Positions 57,653 through 64,000 of a stretch of DNA of 64,000 nucleotides are shown here, in pieces (the stretch's first letter is position 1; every line of letters starts with the position of its first letter). The translations under genes and the position numbers were made by a program. The notes beneath the pieces are model-generated. The model did no database searches and was not told where the DNA came from. It was given only the letters and a program-made list of their open reading frames with translations. Origin of the DNA: Dasania marina DSM 21967 (lineage in GTDB: Bacteria; Pseudomonadota; Gammaproteobacteria; Pseudomonadales; Dasaniaceae); the NCBI RefSeq assembly GCF_000373485.1, contig NZ_KB891575.1, forward strand, positions 62,001 through 126,000, given 5' to 3'.

Positions 57653-60600
57653 TTACGAAAACGCCCCACCCTCCCCTAATATTTTCTCAACAACGGCCAC
57701 CAGCTCAGAACCCGGCACAGGCCTGCTGTAGTAATAACCTTGAGCGAAATTACAATCATTTTCAATTAAAAAGCGTTGCTGCTCTAACTCTTCCACCCCT
57801 TCGGCTATAACATTGAGGTTTAGTTTGTGCGCCATGGCTATTACCGCAGCGGTAATCTCCATGTCGTTTCTATCTTGCGGGATATCGCGCACAAATGAGC
57901 GATCCACCTTCACCGTGTCTATAGGCAAGCGCTTTAAATAACTTAGCGATGAATAACCAGTACCAAAGTCATCTATGGATAAGGAAAAACCCAAAGCCTT
58001 TAGCTCTTTCAACGTCACTATGGCGTTTTCTACCTTATCCATTAACAGGCTTTCAGTCACCTCTAAACCCAATTGCCTAGCCTCTAAACCGAAGTCATCT
58101 ATATATTGCTTAACCATGGTAATGAGATTTGGGTCGTGAAACTGCCTAGCCGAGAGATTGACGGCAATTTTAATGGTGCTTAACCCCGCCTGTTTTAACA
58201 CTACAGCCTGCTCACACGCCATAGTGAAAATCTGCTCACCTAGAGGGATAATCAAACCGGTATCTTCAGCCACGGGGATAAACTCATCCGGCGGTACCAA
58301 CCCACGCTCGGGGTGGTGCCAGCGCACTAAAGCCTCAACACCGACACAGCGTAAGCTACTTAAATCGATAATAGGCTGAAAGTACAATTCAAACTGTTTA
58401 CTGCTAAGCGCCTGTCGCAACTCGGCCTCTAACTGCACACGTTTGGTAACTTCCGAGTTCATATCATCAGTATAGAATTGAAAATTATTGCGCCCTAAGG
58501 ATTTAGCTCTGTACATGGCCAAATCAGAATTTTTCATTAACAGAGTACTGTCCACCCCATCTTCAGGGCACAAGGTAATACCTATACTAGGACTGATAAT
58601 TAACTCTTTATCGTTAAGCTTAATGGGCTTGGTAAACATTTCTATTATTTTTTCTGCTGCGCGCTTGGTACCCGCCCTGCCCTTTACCTCGGTTAATAGC
58701 ACGGTAAATTCATCGCCCCCTATACGCGCCACCGTATCATCTTCACGCACACAGGCCAGTAATCTATCAGCTACTATTTTTAATAGTGTGTCGCCAGCAT
58801 CATGTCCCAAAGTATCATTAACCATTTTGAAGTTATCAATATCTAGATATAACAATGCAACCGGTTTTTTTTGCCGGTGTGAGGCTTTTATCGCATGCTC
58901 TAACTGCTGCTTAAATAACGCTCTATTCTCTAAGCCAGTTAAAGCATCATAAAATGCCATACGCTGCATCTTCTCTTTAGACTCCAGCAGCGAACGCTCT
59001 ATTACTTTACGTGAGGTAACATCGTGTATTACCGAATAATATCTATCTATCCCATTTTCATTGTTGCGTACAACTTGCGCCAACTCCTCTATCCAGCGTA
59101 CCTCTCCATCCACTGTCAACAAGCGATATTCAAAGCTTAATTTATCGACATTTTTATCGACTTCAAATTCTTTTAGTCTGCGATCTATATCATTAGCATC
59201 ATCAGCATGTATACGGTCAAAAAAACTCACTTTGCCACTATAAAAATCACTGGCTGAGTAACCAAACTGGCTGACACTCTCTGATACAAACCTTACCTTC
59301 CAGCTTTCACCCACCCAGTCAATTAACACAAACTGGCCATGGTTAATCATATGTTCAAGCTCTTCACGACGCTTAGCAACGCTGGCGTAGGCATCACTCT
59401 CTTGCCGCATCTTATCCGCCAGCATAACCTGCGCCACATGATCCGCTACAGTACCCATGTAGGCTACTTCATCTTTATGCCATTCCCGCAGCTCGGTGTG
59501 TTCAATATTCAACACTCCCACCGATACACCATTCACTCTAATTACGGTATCGGCTACCGATTTTATCCCGTCCTCTGCTAAGTAAGTGAAACCCTTAAGC
59601 CTGCCATCATTTCTACAATCGCTAGCAGTAAGCGTTCGATACGCCTCTAATTCTTTATAATAACTATTAGCCGAACTAATACTGTAACTATCGTTATCCT
59701 GCCAAAAAGATTGTGCTGATAATTGATACAAGGACTCCGCAAATAAGAATTCTTTTTTGTCATCAAATAAATACACCCCTGCATATTCGACCCTTAATAC
59801 TTCTGCCGTTAATCTGCACACATCCTCTATGGTTTTATGCCTATCGTTATCTATAGAAGCTTTGCCTTTTAGCAGACTTAATACAGCTTGATTTTGTATT
59901 TTTTCGCGCTGCAACTGCTGCTGATAGGCCTGTTCCGCCTTATGTTTTACATTTCTATCTAAAATAGCATTTATCTTTTCAGCCGCGCTCAAACAAAGTG
60001 CAACCTCTTCATCCAGCCACTGCCTCTTATCATTTACATTTTCTACGCTTAACATGCCTAGCATCTCAGTGCCGCTACAAATAGCCACATCAATAAGTGC
60101 ACATATATCAAACTTTGTATGTAAATAATCAAATTCAGCTAATCGCTCATCCGCTTGACTATCATTGCAAACAAAATATTTTTGATTGGCTAATAACTGG
60201 TAATATTGGCAACCCTCCGCCCAGGTATAATCACCCGAATAAGTAAAATCTTTCTTTGACATCTGATAGAGGGCGACACCGTTAAAACTACGCTTATCGG
60301 CATCCAATAAATGCACCCCTACATACTCAACCTCCAGCACTTCCGAAAGCAATCGGCAAATTTCTTCTATACTTTTTTTGTGATCGTCTTGCTCGAACTG
60401 ACTACTTTCCAATAAATTCTTATGCGCTTGCTGACAATTTTTTTCTACTCGGTAACGACGATCTGTGTTTTTCTTTTTCTGCACATTTTTATAATTAATA
60501 ACCAACTGTGCGACCTGCTCAGACACCTCACCAGAAAAGGCTATTTCGTCTGGCAACCATGATTTAGCGGTTCCTATATGCTCTATAGACAGCACCGCCA

Positions 60601-61780
60601 CAATCTTTCCCTGCGCCCGCACAGCCACACACAATAAGGAAGAGATGCCTTCACTGATAAATAATGCTAAATCTTCATTTACACGGGGATCATTACAGAC
60701 ATCATTTACCACAACCACCCGCTCTTGCTCTATAGCCTGAAAAAAACGAGGATAATCTTTGCGCGGGTAATTATTAGGGCGCTGATGCTGTTTAGTGCCA
60801 CTCTCATATTCATCTAAGCCCAGCAAAACATCCTGGCCATCACTCATCAGCCAAATGCCCGCGACTTCAACGTTTAGCACTTGGGTCACTTTTTCTAATA
60901 TTATCGGCACCGCTACCGCTATATCCCCTGTAATAATGGCATCCACTCTAGACAATTCAAAAATAGCGCCGTGATATAGACGCTGTTTTTCTAACAGCAA
61001 ATCACGGTCACTTTTACTTTCAGCATTCATATAGGCCAAGGTAACAAGGCTGGCGACCTCGCCGTGAAAGGCTACTTCATCGCTATGCCATAACCGTTTA
61101 TCACCTACATGCTCAGTAAAAAGTAATCCCAGAGGCTCGTCGTTAAGATAAATAGTGGTGCTCAGTGCGACGGTCACGCCCCAATCAACTATTTGTTGCT
61201 TGGCAAAGGCGTCAATATCGGGGCTGGGACGAGTAAAGTCGGTTACGCGCGTACGCATACTACGGCTACAGGCGAAATAATCAGGTAGAATTTTTTTCCT
61301 GTAACGCGCTAATTGAGTCTCATTCGCTGCGCTAGCGTATACAGTAAAGCAACTTAAAGCTTCGTGTTCAGCAAACAACCATATACCCACATACTCAGTC
61401 GCCAAGGTTTTGGCCACGTTGGTAACAATAACTCGTGCAGCCACAGTGAAATCACTATCATATATAACACTTTGATCGACCAAGTGATTAATAGTTAATT
61501 GCTGTTGGTTTATGCGGGTAATACGCTGGCTGTATTCGTCTATATTGTGCTTATAAAATTGCTCGGGAAACATCAACTCCAGCAAGCGCAAAACATTGGC
61601 CGCATCTATTGCCATGGCTTGGCCAGCCTCTAGGCCATAAACCAAATCCACAGGAATATTGGCTAAGCTGGCCAGCTCAACCTCGGTTAGACTTTTATTC
61701 TGGCGACAGGTTTTAATCGCAGCCGCCAAATAACGGGGGTCGAATAAATTTTCCAGCGCGGAGGGTGTTGTTATAGTCAT
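57653..61780 (-). CDS. XRE-4xGAF-PAS-GGDEF-EAL cyclic-di-GMP protein
   Basis: About 1,375 residues from the ATG at 61780; a GTG at 61801 also opens the frame. Positions below count from that GTG. An XRE-like helix-turn-helix (TEVELASLANIPVDLVYGLEAGQ, about 20-80) precedes four similar GAF-like domains (about 100-260, 280-435, 470-615 and 645-795). Each has an E[VY]xG[VI] core and a W..DEVA ending. A PAS/PAC follows (about 815-930), then GGDEF (intact, 1028-1032) and EAL (intact, 1156-1158, followed by VRWHHP). No membrane segment is seen. It is a close architectural relative of the protein at 22189-25188. It should sense several cytoplasmic signals and control cyclic-di-GMP. The signals are unknown. 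Confidence 0.9.
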   Translation of the reverse strand: MTITTPSALENLFDPRYLAAAIKTCRQNKSLTEVELASLANIPVDLVYGLEAGQAMAIDAANVLRLLELMFPEQFYKHNIDEYSQRITRINQQQLTINHLVDQSVIYDSDFTVAARVIVTNVAKTLATEYVGIWLFAEHEALSCFTVYASAANETQLARYRKKILPDYFACSRSMRTRVTDFTRPSPDIDAFAKQQIVDWGVTVALSTTIYLNDEPLGLLFTEHVGDKRLWHSDEVAFHGEVASLVTLAYMNAESKSDRDLLLEKQRLYHGAIFELSRVDAIITGDIAVAVPIILEKVTQVLNVEVAGIWLMSDGQDVLLGLDEYESGTKQHQRPNNYPRKDYPRFFQAIEQERVVVVNDVCNDPRVNEDLALFISEGISSLLCVAVRAQGKIVAVLSIEHIGTAKSWLPDEIAFSGEVSEQVAQLVINYKNVQKKKNTDRRYRVEKNCQQAHKNLLESSQFEQDDHKKSIEEICRLLSEVLEVEYVGVHLLDADKRSFNGVALYQMSKKDFTYSGDYTWAEGCQYYQLLANQKYFVCNDSQADERLAEFDYLHTKFDICALIDVAICSGTEMLGMLSVENVNDKRQWLDEEVALCLSAAEKINAILDRNVKHKAEQAYQQQLQREKIQNQAVLSLLKGKASIDNDRHKTIEDVCRLTAEVLRVEYAGVYLFDDKKEFLFAESLYQLSAQSFWQDNDSYSISSANSYYKELEAYRTLTASDCRNDGRLKGFTYLAEDGIKSVADTVIRVNGVSVGVLNIEHTELREWHKDEVAYMGTVADHVAQVMLADKMRQESDAYASVAKRREELEHMINHGQFVLIDWVGESWKVRFVSESVSQFGYSASDFYSGKVSFFDRIHADDANDIDRRLKEFEVDKNVDKLSFEYRLLTVDGEVRWIEELAQVVRNNENGIDRYYSVIHDVTSRKVIERSLLESKEKMQRMAFYDALTGLENRALFKQQLEHAIKASHRQKKPVALLYLDIDNFKMVNDTLGHDAGDTLLKIVADRLLACVREDDTVARIGGDEFTVLLTEVKGRAGTKRAAEKIIEMFTKPIKLNDKELIISPSIGITLCPEDGVDSTLLMKNSDLAMYRAKSLGRNNFQFYTDDMNSEVTKRVQLEAELRQALSSKQFELYFQPIIDLSSLRCVGVEALVRWHHPERGLVPPDEFIPVAEDTGLIIPLGEQIFTMACEQAVVLKQAGLSTIKIAVNLSARQFHDPNLITMVKQYIDDFGLEARQLGLEVTESLLMDKVENAIVTLKELKALGFSLSIDDFGTGYSSLSYLKRLPIDTVKVDRSFVRDIPQDRNDMEITAAVIAMAHKLNLNVIAEGVEELEQQRFLIENDCNFAQGYYYSRPVPGSELVAVVEKILGEGGAFS

Positions 61781-62001
61781 AAAATAAAAAGCACAATACA
61801 CCTAAATGACAAATACTAAAGTTGACAGTTTAGACGGGGTAATTGCTATTGAATAGCTTTGGTTTTATTTAAACACGTAAAAATAGTTTTCTTCTGCTTC
61901 ATCTCATATCGCATCACAGAATAACTCTATTTTTGTTCTATCTTCGATTAACCCTTAGCCTATAATACGGTTTTATCATCTTCACCAGCGCGGGCCTAGC
62001 T

Positions 62002-63201
62002 ATGTTTGAAACTCTCTCTCTTTTACCTGACGACCCTATATTAAGCTTAGTCACCGCTTTTCAGCAGGATAATAACCGTCACAAAATCGACCTAGGAGCG
62101 GGTGTCTACAAGGATGAAACCGGCACAGCGCCTATACTAAACAGCGTAAAAGACGCCGAGAACCGTTATTTAAGCGTGCAAAAAACCAAGAACTACACCG
62201 GTATAGCCGGTGATCCCGATTTTAATCGCTGCATGGAAAATCTGTTATTCGGCAATCAACACCCCGCCCAGCAAGCGCAGCGCCTCAGCACCCTGCAAAC
62301 GCCTGGCAGTAGCGGCGGCTTATATTTGGCCGCGCAACTGATAGCCCGCAGCAACCCTAAAACTACGGTATGGATGAGCAACCCCACCTGGGATAATCAC
62401 TATGCTATTTTTGCAGCCGCCGGTTTACGCACCGCAGCCTACCCATACTATCGTATAGGGCAGCAAGCAGTGGACTTTGCAGAAATGCTAGAAACACTAA
62501 ACAGCCAAGCCCAGGCGGGCGATGTGGTGTTATTACACGGCTGCTGCCATAACCCTTCGGGTTCCGACTTATCGGCGCAGCAATGGCGCGAGCTAACCAC
62601 ACTAGTACTAGCAAAAGGCTTAGTACCGGTAATCGATCAAGCCTACCAAGGCTTTGGTCAGGGCCTACAAGAAGACGCCTACGGCATACGCTATATGGCG
62701 GAACACTTGCCCGAATTAATTATCAGCGCCTCCTGCTCGAAAAACTTTACCCTTTACCGTGAGCGCACTGGCTGTATTAGCGTTCTCAGTAGCAATAGCA
62801 GCCAAAAGCTACAGATCGTCAGCCAACTGCAAGCCATAGCCAGATCCTGCTACTCCATCCCCCCCGCCAACGGCGCGGCCATCGTCAAAACCATTTTGAT
62901 GGATAGCAGCTCAACACAGGCTTGGCAGGATGAAGTAGAGACGATGCGCTTACGCCTATTAGCCATGCGTACCCAGTTAGCGGCACAACTGCAGCAAAAA
63001 CAACAGCGGGTAGACTTTAGCTATTTGCTAAAACAACAGGGCATGTTTTCATTTTTGCCCTTGAGCACACCACAAATTACCGCGCTGCGCGAACAGCACG
63101 GTATCTATATGTTGGTATCGGGTAGAATCAGTTTTACAGGCCTAACAACGGCCAATATAGGCTACACCGCCGACGCTATTGCGGCGGCAGTGATGCAATA
63201 A
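62002..63201 (+). CDS. Aspartate/aromatic-amino-acid aminotransferase (TyrB/AspC type)
   Basis: 399 residues of fold-type I, class I aminotransferase. The opening FETLSLLPDDPILSLVTAF is that of the AspC/TyrB group, with GAGVYKDETGTAPIL. Phosphate and PLP contacts are near HGCCHNPSGSDLS and SCSKNFTLYRERTG (Schiff-base lysine in SCSKNF), and substrate Arg is in SGRISFTGL. It moves the amino group between aspartate or aromatic amino acids and 2-oxoglutarate. TyrB and AspC cannot be told apart from sequence alone. It is divergent from the large GGDEF-EAL gene. Confidence 0.93.
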   Translation: MFETLSLLPDDPILSLVTAFQQDNNRHKIDLGAGVYKDETGTAPILNSVKDAENRYLSVQKTKNYTGIAGDPDFNRCMENLLFGNQHPAQQAQRLSTLQTPGSSGGLYLAAQLIARSNPKTTVWMSNPTWDNHYAIFAAAGLRTAAYPYYRIGQQAVDFAEMLETLNSQAQAGDVVLLHGCCHNPSGSDLSAQQWRELTTLVLAKGLVPVIDQAYQGFGQGLQEDAYGIRYMAEHLPELIISASCSKNFTLYRERTGCISVLSSNSSQKLQIVSQLQAIARSCYSIPPANGAAIVKTILMDSSSTQAWQDEVETMRLRLLAMRTQLAAQLQQKQQRVDFSYLLKQQGMFSFLPLSTPQITALREQHGIYMLVSGRISFTGLTTANIGYTADAIAAAVMQ

Positions 63202-63209
63202 GCTGCAAG

Positions 63210-63292
63210 CCACAAGTTTCAAGCTACAAGAGCAAACCCACAACACGTGAGCCTTATATCTTGTAGCTTACCTCTTACCTCTTACAGCTTGA
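63210..63292. repeat. Inverted and direct CAAG/CTTG repeats between convergent genes
   Basis: AAGCTACAAGA (63221-63231) and its exact complement TCTTGTAGCTT (63259-63269), within several more CAAGC/GCTTG and CTCTTACCTCTTAC copies, reaching the orn stop. Probably a hairpin terminator or a short interspersed repeat. Confidence 0.55.
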
Positions 63293-63295
63293 GGC

Positions 63296-63838
63296 TTAAA
63301 GCTTAAAGAAATGTTCACGATAGTATTGCAACTCGGCGATAGACTCACGTATATCGTCCAAGGCTAGGTGAGCACCTTTTTTAGTGAAACCCGCCTCCAA
63401 ATCTGGGCGCCAGCGCCGCATCAGTTCTTTAGGGGTGCTGACATCTAAATTGCGATAGTGAAAGTAGGCCTCCAGCGCTTTCATTTCACGCACCATAAAG
63501 CGCCTATCTTGGCCCACGCTATTACCACACATAGGCGACACCCCTGACTCTACATAGGGCTTTAAGAACTCTATGGTTTGTTGCTCGGCTTCGGCAGCGC
63601 TAATGGTGCTTTTGCGCACCCGCTCAACTAAGCCAGAAGCGCCGTGATGGCTGGTATTCCACTCATCCATTGCCGCCAACACATCATCGGGCTGGTGTAT
63701 GGCCATCACCGGACCTTCGGCGAGGATGTTTAAATCACTGTCGGTGACGATGGTGGCGATCTCAATAATACGATCAGTTTCGGGCTCTAGGCCCGTCATT
63801 TCTAGGTCTATCCAAATTAAATTGAGGTTGTTAGACAT
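63296..63838 (-). CDS. orn: Oligoribonuclease
   Basis: 180 residues from the ATG at 63838; a TTG four codons earlier also opens the frame. It is a DEDD 3'-5' exonuclease that clears dinucleotides, including pGpG from cyclic-di-GMP breakdown. Motifs are [14 protein letters not shown], later [12 protein letters not shown] and a closing [10 protein letters not shown]. It matters here because the window also encodes two EAL proteins whose product it degrades. It is divergent from rsgA. Confidence 0.96.
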   Translation of the reverse strand: MSNNLNLIWIDLEMTGLEPETDRIIEIATIVTDSDLNILAEGPVMAIHQPDDVLAAMDEWNTSHHGASGLVERVRKSTISAAEAEQQTIEFLKPYVESGVSPMCGNSVGQDRRFMVREMKALEAYFHYRNLDVSTPKELMRRWRPDLEAGFTKKGAHLALDDIRESIAELQYYREHFFKL

Positions 63839-63947
63839 GTATAATTCCAAGTATTTGTGCGCTTAGGCCATTAAATCAGGGTTAAGTGTAGCAAAGCACA
63901 GCCTAAGGATTAATAATACGCCCATCTATTTTTGCAATGAGCACTTA

Positions 63948-64000
63948 ATGTCCAAGCGCAAACTCAATCGCCGTCAAAACTGGCGCATACAGAAAATCCA
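63948..64000 (+). CDS. rsgA: Ribosome biogenesis GTPase RsgA, first codons only
   Basis: An ATG at 63948 starts MSKRKLNRRQNWRIQKI, the well-known N-terminus of RsgA, and the window ends after 17 codons. It is divergent from orn, the usual orn-rsgA pair. The GTPase domain is outside the window. Confidence 0.85.
   Translation, partial: MSKRKLNRRQNWRIQKI

Overview
The window comes from a chromosome of a Gram-negative gammaproteobacterium. The evidence is the gene order queG / nnr-tsaE-amiB-mutL ... miaA-hfq-hflX-hflK-hflC ... purA, the hisZ-purA pairing, orn next to rsgA, purE-purK, and four TonB-dependent outer-membrane receptors. A marine, TonB-receptor-rich lineage (Cellvibrionales/Spongiibacteraceae-like) is my best guess. 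That is inference from style and gene content; no rRNA is present to settle it. There are no tRNA, rRNA, CRISPR, prophage or IS genes that I can support.

Bases 1-36,000 are accessory and visibly AT-richer in the first 17 kb. They hold a patchwork of uptake-and-catabolism modules: an MFS transporter running off the left edge, a class II histone-deacetylase-like amidohydrolase, four TonB receptors (two in tandem), three further MFS transporters (one frameshifted), two LuxR-type and three LysR-type regulators, two Rieske oxygenase alpha subunits, a putidaredoxin-like ferredoxin and its FAD reductase, a class III aminotransferase, a TPR-sulfotransferase, a YtcJ-like amidohydrolase, a CobW-type GTPase with a disrupted 3' end, and an XRE-GAF-PAS-GGDEF-EAL protein.

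The most interesting signal is a 43-bp element present three times (6299-6341, 10950-10992, and 21169-21211 on the minus strand). Each copy has the same left arm, a 13-nt variable core and the same right arm. Each points at, and lies about 88-97 nt before, the start of a gene: a Rieske oxygenase, the ferredoxin reductase, and the class III aminotransferase. Two copies sit in the divergent promoters of two closely similar LysR genes. The sequence therefore ties scattered genes into one LysR-controlled regulon. With the ferredoxin, the second Rieske oxygenase and the deacetylase nearby, this looks like an undescribed oxygenase/transaminase route for an amine-containing compound. The substrate is not known.

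Bases 36,000-64,000 are mostly housekeeping: a CDF metal exporter, SOS-regulated yebG with a clear LexA box, purK-purE, a diguanylate cyclase, purA, hisZ, a DUF2065 membrane protein, hflC-hflK-hflX-hfq, miaA, a glutathione transferase and an RsuA-type pseudouridine synthase inserted between miaA and mutL, then mutL, amiB, tsaE, nnr, queG, a GlcG/HbpS-like protein, a very large four-GAF PAS-GGDEF-EAL protein, an aromatic/aspartate aminotransferase, orn and the first codons of rsgA.
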